Assembly: GCF_003254055.1 (NCBI RefSeq)
Contig: NZ_QKZT01000006.1
Location: forward strand, 1 to 64,000
From: Algoriphagus chordae
Lineage (GTDB): Bacteria > Bacteroidota > Bacteroidia > Cytophagales > Cyclobacteriaceae
Direction of reading: 5' to 3'
DNA length: 64,000 nucleotides
Made by a program: the position numbers and the translations under genes. Below, in pieces: positions 18,906-27,671 of this stretch (position 1 is its first letter; each line of letters begins with the position of its first letter). The notes under the pieces are model-generated. The model saw nothing but the letters and a program-made list of their open reading frames with translations. It did not search any database and was not told where the DNA came from.

Positions 18906-21900
18906 TTACAAATCGATATTAACTCCGAAAGAGAATTTTCTCTGGAATGGGTAAGCCCATCCACTGCCAGTATTGATAGCTTCAGGATCTATATATTGCT
19001 TGATAGGAGAAAATTCAAAGATGTTCTCTCCAGAGACAAATAGCCTGATTCTACTGACTTTCATTTTTTGTAATACAGCTGCAGGGAAGCTGTAACCCAA
19101 GGTGATATTCTTGATTCTCAAATACGCTGCATTTTGAAGGTATCTTGTTTGTGGAATAGCTAGACCTGAACCATAGTTAGCATCCGCAAGCCATGCTTGA
19201 AGAACTGGGAATTCTGATTCCAGATTCTGCTCAGCCAGTCCTGCTTCGATGTAAGAATCAGAGTGTTGAGCGATCAAATCTTGACTATCCGCTTGGCCTC
19301 TATAGTAATCTAAGTTCCAAGGGTAGATATTAGCATATGGTTGCTGATATGGGCCCCAATACAGGTAATGTCTTGGGTAATAATCTCTCTTGCCTACCCC
19401 TTGAAGGAATATAGAAAGATCAAATCCACGATGACTCATGTCAAGATTAAATCCGTAACGATATCTAGCAGTCGTATTTCCGATAATAGCAAGATCCTGT
19501 GGTTCTTCAGCAGTTTGACCTTGTACGATTTTACCATCTCCATTAAGATCTTGGTATTTAGGCCAACCTGGCACCACATCTATAGCTCCCCAAGGAACGA
19601 TTGCAGATTGGTCTAGGCTTGCAATGTCATCTTCATTTTCCATAATGCCATCATTTACCAATCCCCAAATCTCGCCAATCTCTTGACCTACTCTGTAGTT
19701 AGATAAGAGTTGATTTTCGTTTTGGAAGCTCGTGATATGAGATCTTGAATCAGAAAGGATTGCTTTGATACCAAAGGTTACAGGATTGGCTGTGCTACCA
19801 AATTGATCTCTATAACCCACAGAAAGTTCAAATCCTTTGGTTTGTAGATCAGCGGCATTTTGTTTTGGAGGGCTAGTACCAAGAACTGCAGGAAGCTCTA
19901 CTGGATCAGTAAGCATGCCTTTAGTATCTCTAATGAAATAATCAAAAGTACCAGTGATACGGTCTCCTAACATTCCAAAATCCAAACCGATGTTATTTGT
20001 AACTACTTTCTCCCAAGTATAATTAGTAGGATCTACTGCCAATGATGGTGATGAGAGAATCACAGTCTGTCTGTTTCCATCTATTAAATAGCCGGAAAGT
20101 CCTGTTGGCAATGTCTGGATATACCCGAAGTTGTCTACATTTTGGTTACCAAGGCTACCATAAGAAGCTCTGAGTTTAAAGGTAGAAACCACATTGGTAA
20201 TGCCAGAGAAAAACTCCTCATCCATCACCAACCATGAACCAGAAACAGATGGGAAGAAACCCCAGCGGTTGTCACTTGGGAATCTTGATGATCCATCGTA
20301 TCTACCGTTTATTTCTAAGATATAACGATTCTTGAATGAGTAATTGATTCTTCCAAAACCACTTCTCAAGGCATAAGTGCTATAAGAAGGCGTAATAAAT
20401 GAGTCTCCAGTAGTCAATCCTATATAAGGTAGAGAAGAAGAAATTAGGACTCTTCTTTCAGCCTGAATAGTCGAATATTCATAATTCTCTTGGTTGTATC
20501 CAGCTAGCACGTCAAATCTATGATCGCCCAGAGTTTTAGAATACTTACCGAATAGATCAAAGATCGTATTGATTAAGGTGCCATTTCTTTCAGTTACAGA
20601 TCCTGCACCACCTTCAGTTCTGATATCTTCAGGTCCATAGCCAATGTTGTATTTTGTCTGATCCCAGTGATATTTCCACTGCTCTCTTTTGAAGCTACCA
20701 CGACCAGTGAAGGTCAAGTCACCGTCTAGAAAGGATGCTGTTGCTTGGATAATATCTTGAAAACCGAACATGTCTTCTTGGTTTCTACCACCATCTACTA
20801 ATCTAGCTGCCAATCTACCGGTAGCAGTATTTGCCCAGGTTCCATCTGGGTTCGTTGCCACGTCAGTAGGTTGTAAGTAATAGACATCAGTAAGACTATT
20901 AGTAGGATCAGCACGCTTGGTTTGGTAGATATTCAAGTTGTTATCTACTGTCAACCATGGTAATGGCTTTATATTTACTTTAGCTCTTAATGAATAGCGA
21001 TCCCAGTAATCTGGTGCCAGCTTGTTCAGTCCATTTTCTTTGGTGTAATCACCAGATACATAGTATCCTATTGGCATTTTCCCGCCAGAATTTCCAGAGA
21101 TAGAAAGACTTTGGTTTGTAGAGAAACTAGAAGAATTGAAAAAGTAATCATTCCAATCATTGTTACCCATATATGCATATAGGTTAGGGTTAGTTGGATC
21201 TAATCTAGTGTCTTCCACCGATGGGTCTTCAGACCTTTCTTTTGCCCATTGGTAATGCGCATCAGAATAGTTCACATAATCCCAAGGTGTATTGTTGGTT
21301 GAAGTTTCCAAAACCCTAGAATAAATATATGGGTCCGTCACTGGTTCTGGTACCACAGATGGCTTACCCCATGCAAAATAGCTATTGTAAGAAATCTGCT
21401 GCTTTCCTTCTTGTCCATTCTTAGTAGTGATCAAAATCACACCAAAGGCAGCTCTGGCACCATAAATAGCAGCAGAAGCAGCATCTCTTAGTACCGAATA
21501 AGACTCGATATCAGAAGGGCTAAGTCTCAATAAATCACTGTTATTGCCAGGGATTCCGTCTATGACGATCAGCGGTCCACCACCATTAATAGAGGTAAAA
21601 CCTCGAATGTTGATATTAGGTACAGAACCTGGCTTACCACCTTGATAAGTAATGTTAAGTCCCGGGCTCATGCCTTGAAGACCCTGCACCACATTGGCGA
21701 TAGGACGATTAGAGATTTCGTCACCAGCCAATTGATCTACCGCTCCTGTTACGTTCACTTTCTTCTGTGTACCATAACCTACAACAACGACCTGCTCAAG
21801 AAGTGTGTCTTCTTCCTTCAGTTCTACATCTATCACGGACATACCTGCCACTGGCCGTTCCTCTGAGGTGTAGCCGATAAATGAGAAAATCAAAATTGCA

Positions 21901-22139
21901 TCCGCTGAAGGAGTAACGATCGTATAGGCTCCATCCAAATCAGTAATGGCTCCGTTTTGCGTTCCCTTGATTAATACAGAAACTCCAGGCATGCCTAGTC
22001 CAGACCTATCGGTCACCTTTCCAGTCACCTCCCCTTGGGCAAATGACTCAAAACAGATAGCAAAGAACATCAGAATCAGAAATCCAATTCCTTTACTTTG
22101 ACTGTTCCAAAATGTTGACTTTTGTAAAATTTCTTCCAT
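18906..22139 (-). CDS. SusC/RagA-family TonB-linked outer-membrane receptor
   Basis: This 1077-residue TonB-dependent transporter has a long N-terminal signal region (hydrophobic at about 18-34, ending SFAQ), then a CarboxypepD_reg-like domain (GEVTGKVTDRSG to SFIGYTSEE). The SusC-type junction VVVVGYGTQKK follows, then the plug (GLQGMSPGLNI, GFTSINGGGPLIVIDGIPG) and a beta barrel ending with an aromatic strand. No alternative extracytoplasmic-sigma signalling domain is present. It is the first gene of the susC-susD-phosphodiesterase unit. An operator-like palindrome lies 72 bp upstream of its start. Confidence 0.96.
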   Translation of the reverse strand: MEEILQKSTFWNSQSKGIGFLILMFFAICFESFAQGEVTGKVTDRSGLGMPGVSVLIKGTQNGAITDLDGAYTIVTPSADAILIFSFIGYTSEERPVAGMSVIDVELKEEDTLLEQVVVVGYGTQKKVNVTGAVDQLAGDEISNRPIANVVQGLQGMSPGLNITYQGGKPGSVPNINIRGFTSINGGGPLIVIDGIPGNNSDLLRLSPSDIESYSVLRDAASAAIYGARAAFGVILITTKNGQEGKQQISYNSYFAWGKPSVVPEPVTDPYIYSRVLETSTNNTPWDYVNYSDAHYQWAKERSEDPSVEDTRLDPTNPNLYAYMGNNDWNDYFFNSSSFSTNQSLSISGNSGGKMPIGYYVSGDYTKENGLNKLAPDYWDRYSLRAKVNIKPLPWLTVDNNLNIYQTKRADPTNSLTDVYYLQPTDVATNPDGTWANTATGRLAARLVDGGRNQEDMFGFQDIIQATASFLDGDLTFTGRGSFKREQWKYHWDQTKYNIGYGPEDIRTEGGAGSVTERNGTLINTIFDLFGKYSKTLGDHRFDVLAGYNQENYEYSTIQAERRVLISSSLPYIGLTTGDSFITPSYSTYALRSGFGRINYSFKNRYILEINGRYDGSSRFPSDNRWGFFPSVSGSWLVMDEEFFSGITNVVSTFKLRASYGSLGNQNVDNFGYIQTLPTGLSGYLIDGNRQTVILSSPSLAVDPTNYTWEKVVTNNIGLDFGMLGDRITGTFDYFIRDTKGMLTDPVELPAVLGTSPPKQNAADLQTKGFELSVGYRDQFGSTANPVTFGIKAILSDSRSHITSFQNENQLLSNYRVGQEIGEIWGLVNDGIMENEDDIASLDQSAIVPWGAIDVVPGWPKYQDLNGDGKIVQGQTAEEPQDLAIIGNTTARYRYGFNLDMSHRGFDLSIFLQGVGKRDYYPRHYLYWGPYQQPYANIYPWNLDYYRGQADSQDLIAQHSDSYIEAGLAEQNLESEFPVLQAWLADANYGSGLAIPQTRYLQNAAYLRIKNITLGYSFPAAVLQKMKVSRIRLFVSGENIFEFSPIKQYIDPEAINTGSGWAYPFQRKFSFGVNIDL

Positions 22140-22569
22140 AAAATATTGATTTGAATTAGATTTCTAACTGAATTATTTACTCTTCTAACTTACTGAAAGT
22201 ACAAATTTTTATTGAACATTCATTCAATATTAAATATTGATTTCTACGAATCAAAGCAATTATATTTTTAGTAATCATATTTTAATAATTGATTAATACT
22301 GAAAACATGAAATATAATATTGGCAGAACCCGAGAATAATAGGAAAGGTCGCAAAAATTTATTAGGCTAAGTGCCCAAGTTTTTATTGTTGCTATAATTA
22401 AAAAAAATCTTATTTTATTGCTATTTAAACAGTATGTCCTCCTAAGAAATTCCTTAAATTATTTGCAGGGTTATCATTTACACAGCATATTTTAACATAA
22501 AATAACCATTGCAACTGCCCCACTTTAAGTATCCGACTATTAGGAAATGCCATTCGAGAATGGTCAAAA
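22140..22569. other. AT-rich regulatory gap upstream of susC
   Basis: No coding frame is visible. It holds the susC promoter (TACTTTCA, a near -7 box on the minus strand at 22194-22201) and the operator at 22211-22228. The remainder, up to the end of the metallophosphoesterase gene, is AT-rich without recognised elements. Confidence 0.55.
22211..22228. promoter_or_regulatory. Putative TetR operator, copy 1 (susC promoter)
   Basis: The sequence ATTGAACATTCATTCAAT has ATTGAA and TTCAAT as inverted halves. A 32-bp block (22211-22242) matches 23590-23621 with only two differences. It overlaps the expected -33 position of the susC promoter on the minus strand, which fits repression by the TetR protein encoded at 23688. 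Confidence 0.7.
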
Positions 22570-23466
22570 TCAAATCATAGGAAAATATTTATTTTCTACA
22601 GAGCCGTCAGCGAATAATTCTAAAATCGCAAAACCTGGTGCTGTTTCGAGGTAATATTGCTTACCGGCAGAATGCTCATCCCCGTCTCCCCACCAAAATC
22701 CACTTAAGGAGCCATTGCAGAAATAGTGAACGTCATTGTACCAGGCTCGATCTAGGAGATGCTGATGTCCGCTGAGGCAAACACGCACCTTATCTTTATG
22801 GGTATAAAAAAGTTTCTTCAATTCCTTATGGTCACTGTGTTGACCGCCCACCAAGGCATTGGTTATAGAGGTGATAGGGAAATGTGACATGACAAGGGTG
22901 GGAGTATTCGGAGCCAAAGCAGCAAGGTCATCTTCTAACCAGCTCATTTGTTCTTCCCCTAGACTGATACCTTCATGATTTCCATCTAGAATTATAAAAT
23001 GCCAACCTTTTTCATCGAAGCTATAATAAGGGGCTGGCATCTCTAGCCGTTTTACTACATAGGGTTTGCCATACATTTCATCGTCCTGAGAGGGTACGTC
23101 CCACCAGGGATCATGATTTCCTATACAGCTATACACTCTGGCCTCTTGGATCTCCGCCCTAAATTGATCCCAAGCTTCCCACTGTTCCAGCGTCCGTTCC
23201 CGTGTTACCTTAGCGTATGAGGCATCGTGGATACTATCTCCACCATTCAAATAAAAATCTGGATTATGATCTTTGACAAGTTTGAGCCAGTCAATCGCTC
23301 GAATTGGTATATTATCCTCGGGACGAATATGTACATCGGTGATATGGGCAACAGTAAGTACGGGTGCCTTGGTGTTCTTTTCATTGGCAGCTTTTGCTGA
23401 AAAAATGGGCGCAGAAGCCCCGATAGCCATGGTAGCTCCACTTGCCAAAAATTTCCTTCTTTTCAT
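22570..23466 (-). CDS. Tat-exported calcineurin-like metallophosphoesterase
   Basis: This 298-residue protein has a twin-arginine-type leader (MKRRKFLASG) and hydrophobic core. The metallophosphoesterase motifs follow in order: ITDVH (Asp44, His46), GGDS (Asp77), GNHDP (Asn117-His118), MSHFPI and SGHQHL. These bind two metal ions and hydrolyse phosphomono- or diesters in the periplasm. It sits just upstream of the SusC receptor gene on the same strand, with an intergenic promoter between them, and is divergent from tetR. Together with the NPP-like enzyme it suggests a locus for phosphoester uptake (inference). The substrate is not determined. Confidence 0.88.
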   Translation of the reverse strand: MKRRKFLASGATMAIGASAPIFSAKAANEKNTKAPVLTVAHITDVHIRPEDNIPIRAIDWLKLVKDHNPDFYLNGGDSIHDASYAKVTRERTLEQWEAWDQFRAEIQEARVYSCIGNHDPWWDVPSQDDEMYGKPYVVKRLEMPAPYYSFDEKGWHFIILDGNHEGISLGEEQMSWLEDDLAALAPNTPTLVMSHFPITSITNALVGGQHSDHKELKKLFYTHKDKVRVCLSGHQHLLDRAWYNDVHYFCNGSLSGFWWGDGDEHSAGKQYYLETAPGFAILELFADGSVENKYFPMI

Positions 23467-23589
23467 AATTATGCTCTTTAGTACTTCGTTTGGTTTAGTC
23501 AGACTTCAAGGAACAATGATTATTTCTCAATTCTAAATCGACTGTCCATATTTCTAAGAAAATTTTTTCAATTAGTTTATAATCGATAT

Positions 23590-23607
23590 ATTGAACGTTC
23601 ATTCAAT
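23590..23607. promoter_or_regulatory. Putative TetR operator, copy 2 (between metallophosphoesterase and tetR)
   Basis: The sequence ATTGAACGTTCATTCAAT is nearly identical to copy 1 and is followed by the same TATTGATT-containing tail. It lies 81-98 bp before tetR and 124 bp before the divergent metallophosphoesterase gene, so it could control both. Confidence 0.7.
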
Positions 23608-23687
23608 ATTATATATTGATTATTATGATTCTAGCGAATATTACTATGGCATCAATGATCTTAACTTTCTTTTAATACTATAATAAT

Positions 23688-24290
23688 ATGGGTAACAAAA
23701 TTTCAGATGAAAGGAAAAAAGAGATTATTGACGGTTTTTATCATCTTTCAAAACAGAATGGAATAGAAAACACTTCGATCGCTAAGATTGGTAAGCACCT
23801 GGGTATGCCACCAAGTTTGGTGATGCATTACTTTCCTTCCCGTGAAATCCTGATTTCAAATTTGATCTCATTTATTTTGGAACGAATGCTACTGATCTAT
23901 CAGCCGATGCTGGCGGAATTGGAAGAACAAAATTATGCAGATCCACACACTTTTGTAGATCGCCTTTTTTCCAGAGACTGGAATTTGCTTTTGGATGATG
24001 GGGTGTTTTACAGTTGCTATAGCTTGATCTTTAGAAATAAGCGTATCAAAAATGAATATCGTGCGCTTCATGAGAAGTTGCGAGAAAATCTCAAGGAGAT
24101 ACTCGACAGAGATGAGAATTTGGAAGACAAGGATACCGAGCTTCTGGCGGAGCAGATTTTTGTGGTAGTAGAGGGCGCTTATTATTACCTCTCGATGTTT
24201 GATGACCCTGAAGTTTATGAGCAGAAGGTCGCTATTTTTAAGGATCAGGTCTATGAGCTATTGCGAAAGAATGAAGTTCTGTCCTCCTAA
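23688..24290 (+). CDS. TetR-family transcriptional regulator
   Basis: This 200-residue protein has an N-terminal TetR helix-turn-helix: KKEIIDGFYHLSKQNG, then TSIAKIGKHLGMPPSLVMHYF with the HxYF-type end at about residues 50-53. An all-helical ligand-binding region of ordinary length follows. It is transcribed away from the phosphoesterase/SusCD genes. Duplicate palindromes in the two relevant promoters make it the likely local repressor, with an unknown inducer, presumably a breakdown product of the imported substrate. Confidence 0.92.
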   Translation: MGNKISDERKKEIIDGFYHLSKQNGIENTSIAKIGKHLGMPPSLVMHYFPSREILISNLISFILERMLLIYQPMLAELEEQNYADPHTFVDRLFSRDWNLLLDDGVFYSCYSLIFRNKRIKNEYRALHEKLRENLKEILDRDENLEDKDTELLAEQIFVVVEGAYYYLSMFDDPEVYEQKVAIFKDQVYELLRKNEVLSS

Positions 24291-24344
24291 GCTCAGAGTA
24301 TAATGAGCCTATTCGGACAGCTTCAATCGGTCCATAGTTGAGTT

Positions 24345-24872
24345 TTATTCCAACTGGCTTAGGGACTTCTTATCCAGAGTCATCTCAAAAAAAGTGTACC
24401 AATTTTCTCCTTGGTTGAATTCTCCGATTTCGTGCCATTGACCCTTGTCATTAATTCGGATGATATACCTAACGGATTCAGTGGGATACCAATAGAATAC
24501 TTCCTCTTTTAACTCAGATTTGAAAGTCCCCTTTTGCCCAGAGGGAAGATAAGACTGGAAGTCAAAGTGATTGCTTTCTCCATTAGCAGTAAGAATCGCT
24601 AAGGCATTGTGGACAATTTTCCCATCTGATTTGCCCATTCCTTCGATTAGTATGGCTGTAGAATCCAATTTGAACATTACTTTTTCAGTTTGATCAAAAG
24701 TCCTCTTCACTCGATCCTGTCCCATCATCCAGCCTGAACCTTGCCATTCACCAACCAAAAACTCTAATTGTTTTACTTGTGATTGGGCTGCGCTATCTGT
24801 TTCGCTACTTTGACCATACCCGCTACTTACTATAGAAGCAAAGGTGATAATAAGGGCTATTAATTTTTTCAT
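24345..24872 (-). CDS. Secreted DUF1579-like (lipocalin-type) protein
   Basis: This 175-residue protein has a signal peptide ending near SGYGQ. The mature part begins with a linker and then QLEFLVGEWQGSGW, a start seen in DUF1579 and related lipocalin-like beta barrels, followed by alternating strands. Function is unknown; such barrels bind small ligands. The gene follows the winged-helix regulator on the same strand. A perfect 15-bp palindrome sits 16 bp upstream of its ATG, identical (as reverse complement) to the one before the regulator's own operon. Confidence 0.7.
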   Translation of the reverse strand: MKKLIALIITFASIVSSGYGQSSETDSAAQSQVKQLEFLVGEWQGSGWMMGQDRVKRTFDQTEKVMFKLDSTAILIEGMGKSDGKIVHNALAILTANGESNHFDFQSYLPSGQKGTFKSELKEEVFYWYPTESVRYIIRINDKGQWHEIGEFNQGENWYTFFEMTLDKKSLSQLE

Positions 24873-24887
24873 GATTTCTATAAATTT

Positions 24888-24902
24888 GTTTATATTATAA
24901 AC
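24888..24902. promoter_or_regulatory. Perfect 15-bp palindrome, copy 1 (before DUF1579-like gene)
   Basis: GTTTATATTATAAAC has 7-bp arms around one central base. It sits between the regulator stop and the DUF1579-like start and is followed by CTAAATG. Its reverse complement occurs at 25816-25830, so it is the likely operator of the adjacent winged-helix protein. Confidence 0.7.
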
Positions 24903-24919
24903 TAAATGTTCAAATTTTT

Positions 24920-25207
24920 TTAGGTGATGTAGTTCTTAAGATTTTCCACATAATTCTCAAAAGCATGTAGGCCATTTTTGGTTACTGCACAGGTAGTTAG
25001 CGGTCTTTTGCCCCGGAAGGATTTGGTGATTTTGATATACCCAGCTTTATCCAATTTGTCTAATTGTACACTCAGGTTTCCTGCAGTAGATTGGGTTTTC
25101 TCTTTTAGAAAGGTGAATTCCGCTGTGTCTACACTTATTAGTAAGGACATGACTGCCAGCCTCAACTGTGAATGTAATAGGGGGTCTAAAGGCTTAAACT
25201 CGCTCAC
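24920..25207 (-). CDS. Small winged-helix transcriptional regulator (MarR/HTH_34-like)
   Basis: This 95-residue protein is a single winged-helix domain: LHSQLRLAVMSLLIS (helix 1), FTFLKEKTQSTAGNLSVQLDKL (recognition part) and a GYIKITKSFRGKRPLTTCAVT wing. It matches the short PF13601-type regulators (helix-turn-helix, no ligand domain). Its start overlaps the end of the upstream membrane-protein gene by 14 bp, indicating translational coupling. Family members often repress their own operon, and the palindromes at 24888 and 25816 fit that. Confidence 0.85.
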   Translation of the reverse strand: MSEFKPLDPLLHSQLRLAVMSLLISVDTAEFTFLKEKTQSTAGNLSVQLDKLDKAGYIKITKSFRGKRPLTTCAVTKNGLHAFENYVENLKNYIT

Positions 25208-25769
25208 GATAGGTGTTTTTCAAATAATAACCAGGCACAAGATATCCCAAAACCATGGCAATGCCAGCAACTAAATATTGGTCTAGCACAGGAACCAAGA
25301 AGGCGATTATGGCTGCAATTGCCAAAACCAGCGAACCGATCTTCACTACCGAAACCCGTATCATCGTCCCCGTGGCAAACATGCCAACAGCTGCCAATAG
25401 CAATATCACTGGATTATGGTTGAATCCCAGAACGGGCATAAAACCAAGGATTATGATGATTGATACAAATACCGCTATCCAGATTTGATTAAGTATCTGA
25501 TCTAGATGGGTCTTGATTTTGGATTTACTTCTCTTTTGGTAGCTCCAGAAAAAACTATAGAAAGTAGCCGGTACGACCAAAATCCAAATGTAATATGGGT
25601 GTTCATATCCCGCTTTTGCAAGTGCAAAAAAGCCTAGATTGCAAATTGAAATAACCCATCCCCAAAGCAGCAGATGGAAGCTTCCGTCTCCCGCAGCTTC
25701 CTTTTTTGCCTTAGCTATCATATCTGTGATGATAGCCAAAGACTCGTTACCAGTTAGTGATTTTTCCAT
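25194..25769 (-). CDS. Multi-pass membrane protein coupled to the winged-helix regulator
   Basis: The protein has 191 residues from the ATG at 25769; an ATG at 25784 adds five residues and is equally possible. After a soluble N-terminus (about 1-35) it has five or six hydrophobic segments (LLLWGWVISICNLGFFAL, YYIWILVVPATFYSFFW, IWIAVFVSIIIILGFMP, a pair near 120-160, and LVAGIAMVLGYLVPGYYL). No catalytic motif is visible and no family was recognised. Membrane protein plus short winged-helix regulator pairs are common in Bacteroidota, and the membrane partner may modulate the regulator (inference). Confidence 0.75.
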   Translation of the reverse strand: MEKSLTGNESLAIITDMIAKAKKEAAGDGSFHLLLWGWVISICNLGFFALAKAGYEHPYYIWILVVPATFYSFFWSYQKRSKSKIKTHLDQILNQIWIAVFVSIIIILGFMPVLGFNHNPVILLLAAVGMFATGTMIRVSVVKIGSLVLAIAAIIAFLVPVLDQYLVAGIAMVLGYLVPGYYLKNTYRERV

Positions 25770-25815
25770 AAGTGTATGTTTCATTTAATTATCATTACGA
25801 TGTAAATGTAAATAA

Positions 25816-25830
25816 GTTTATAATATAAAC
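25816..25830. promoter_or_regulatory. Perfect 15-bp palindrome, copy 2 (before membrane protein-regulator operon)
   Basis: GTTTATAATATAAAC is the exact reverse complement of copy 1 and is followed by CCAAATG, so the shared block extends beyond the palindrome. It lies about 32-46 bp upstream of the operon start, a usual operator position. Confidence 0.7.
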
Positions 25831-25972
25831 CAAATGATTTAATCAACTGAATTTTAGTTGCTTAATCCTATGTCTCCAGGCATTTAATGTCAAAGCCAAA
25901 TTTCTAAGCTTCCTAAATTCATTTATAAGTACATTTTCTTATCTTCCCTATTCAACCCTTTTACGTCTAATC

Positions 25973-26425
25973 ATGAAGAATATTTTTCACCCGCAGATTG
26001 TACAGGAGCTTATAGATCGAATCAATCTGCTCACGCCAGAGACTACGCCTCGCTGGGGGATTATGCGAGTAGATCAAATGATGGCTCATTGCTCGGTGGC
26101 TTACGAAATGGCCTATACTGACAAGTACCCCAAGCCGAATGCGTTTATGAGGTTTATACTTAAAACATTTGTGAAGAAGGGCGTCGTAGGCGAGAAGCCT
26201 TATCCTAGAAATGCTAGAACAGCCCCCGCTTTTGTGATAGCAGAGCGAAGGGATTTCGAGACTGAAAAGGCACTCTTGATTAGTTATCTGGAGAAAACAC
26301 GTGATCTGGGAATAGCACATTTTGAAGGAAAAGAATCTCTTTCTTTTGGTCCACTTACAGCTCAGGAATGGAATAGTCTTTTCTACAAACACCTTGATCA
26401 TCACTTGACTCAATTCGGTGTATGA
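25973..26425 (+). CDS. DUF1569 (DinB-like) protein
   Basis: This 150-residue protein resembles the DUF1569 family, a four-helix DinB-like fold. RWGIMRVDQMMAHCSVAYEMA near residue 30 contains the conserved MxxHC motif, and LDHHLTQFG at the C-terminus provides further histidines, giving a probable metal site. Function is unknown; relatives include thiol-dependent metal enzymes. Its stop overlaps the start of the next gene by 4 bp, so the two are translationally coupled. Confidence 0.82.
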   Translation: MKNIFHPQIVQELIDRINLLTPETTPRWGIMRVDQMMAHCSVAYEMAYTDKYPKPNAFMRFILKTFVKKGVVGEKPYPRNARTAPAFVIAERRDFETEKALLISYLEKTRDLGIAHFEGKESLSFGPLTAQEWNSLFYKHLDHHLTQFGV

Positions 26426-26790
26426 TACATCCAGCGAAATCCATTCGGACATTTATCGGGGCCAAAGACTATGCGGAGAGCATCAGGTTTTATGAAATCC
26501 TTGGCTTCAATGTACGCGCTGTAAGTCCCAATATGTCGCTCGTTACGGTTAAGGAGAATATCGCATTTTACCTACAAGATGCTTATCTGAAGCCCTGGTG
26601 TGAAAACTCCATGATTTTTCTAGAGATCGAGGATGATCTGGAATCTTACTGGGAAGCAATCAAAGTTCTTGGCTTGCCTGATAAATTCCCAGGCACCAAA
26701 TTGAGTGCTATCCAACACAGTGACTGGGGAAATGAATTTTTTCTCCATGATCCAGCCGGAGTACTTTGGCATTTTGGGAATTTCAAGTAA
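26422..26790 (+). CDS. VOC/glyoxalase-family protein
   Basis: This 122-residue single vicinal-oxygen-chelate domain has the FIGAKDYAESIRFYEILGF start typical of glyoxalase/bleomycin-resistance proteins. The second betaalphabetabetabeta unit ends in GNEFFLHDPAGVLWHFG. It overlaps the DUF1569 gene by ATGA. Possible roles include dioxygenase-like or resistance activity; the substrate cannot be told from sequence. Confidence 0.85.
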   Translation: MIHPAKSIRTFIGAKDYAESIRFYEILGFNVRAVSPNMSLVTVKENIAFYLQDAYLKPWCENSMIFLEIEDDLESYWEAIKVLGLPDKFPGTKLSAIQHSDWGNEFFLHDPAGVLWHFGNFK

Positions 26791-26899
26791 AAAACAGGGA
26801 ATCGACCATAATGAAAACTATGTTTTTGAAACTTTGTTATTTTTTAGTACGTTCAAAATCAGTGTATTGCAAATGTTAACTCTTTATCCAAAAATCTCT

Positions 26900-27517
26900 A
26901 TGAAAAAGTCAACCTTATTATTTTTACTGATTTTCATTTTTGGCATCTCTGCTGCTTTTGCGCAGAATTCTGATTCCCCACATGAAATGAATCAGCTGTT
27001 TAGCAAAAACCTTAAATATCCAACTGAGGCAAGAAGACTAAATGCTCAAGAGACTGTAGTGGTATCGATCAATGTCGATAAGGAGGGGGTTATTACAGAC
27101 GAGGTTGAAATCCTATCTGGTGAAAATGAGCAGCTCAGAACAGAAGTTCTCAGAGTCATACAATTAGTAGGAGATAAGTGGGATCCTTCATTTTTAACAG
27201 ATCATAAAGCTGGGGAAGATTATTTGTTGACAATTCAGTTTAAGCTCCACGGGCAAAACGATACCGGCGAACGATTTAATTCTGTTGCCCACAGATTGAA
27301 AGACTTGCCTGAACTTCTAAATGAAATCAATGAGAAGATTGAGCAAAATCCATTTTCTTCCCAGTTGTATTTATTCAGAGCAGAGATTTACCTAGATATG
27401 GGGGAAAAAGTACGTGCTGAAATGGATGCCAATCAAGCTGAGTTTTTGAAGAAGAAAACACTCAGTGAGATTGTAGTAGTGGGCTATGGAGCTGTGAAAA
27501 AAGCCAGCACAATTTGA
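26900..27517 (+). CDS. Secreted TonB-C-terminal-like/TPR protein, paralogue 1
   Basis: The protein has 205 residues from the ATG at 26900; a longer frame from 26705 overlaps the VOC gene and is rejected. A signal peptide ends FAQ. It is followed by a TonB-C-like domain (KYPTEARRLNAQETVVVSINVDKEGVI, about 35-115) as in partner-switching energy transducer proteins, then a TPR-like helical region (QLYLFRAEIYLDMGEKVRAE). The last residues, LSEIVVVGYGAVKKAST, look like the conserved VVVGYGTQKK junction of SusC receptors. It is paralogous to the 32762-33400 gene. The tail may contact TonB or SusC-type proteins (inference). Confidence 0.75.
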   Translation: MKKSTLLFLLIFIFGISAAFAQNSDSPHEMNQLFSKNLKYPTEARRLNAQETVVVSINVDKEGVITDEVEILSGENEQLRTEVLRVIQLVGDKWDPSFLTDHKAGEDYLLTIQFKLHGQNDTGERFNSVAHRLKDLPELLNEINEKIEQNPFSSQLYLFRAEIYLDMGEKVRAEMDANQAEFLKKKTLSEIVVVGYGAVKKASTI

Positions 27518-27543
27518 GAATGAAATCATAAAAATGAATAGAG

Positions 27544-27569
27544 AGGAGGTTTTGATGACCTCCTTTTTA
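27544..27569 (+). terminator. Rho-independent terminator
   Basis: The arms AGGAGGT and ACCTCCT are followed by TTTTT, after the TonB-C/TPR gene. Confidence 0.75.
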
Positions 27570-27671
27570 GTTATCCACAATAGATACCTGTTGCCATTTC
27601 GATAGAAATCTATATTTTTTCTTCTTCGGTCTGATTCTTGATGTTTTTGCGTAAATCAGAATTAATTATCT

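Noticed and set aside
23247..23536. Overlapping small frames on both strands at the 5' end of the metallophosphoesterase gene
   Set aside because: They conflict with a protein whose full set of metal motifs is intact.
24291..24325. Possible terminator GCTCA/TGAGC after tetR
   Set aside because: The stem is only 5 bp and there is no following T run.
26705..26899. Longer start for the TonB-C/TPR gene
   Set aside because: It would overlap the VOC gene and place a non-signal sequence before a clear signal peptide that starts at 26900.
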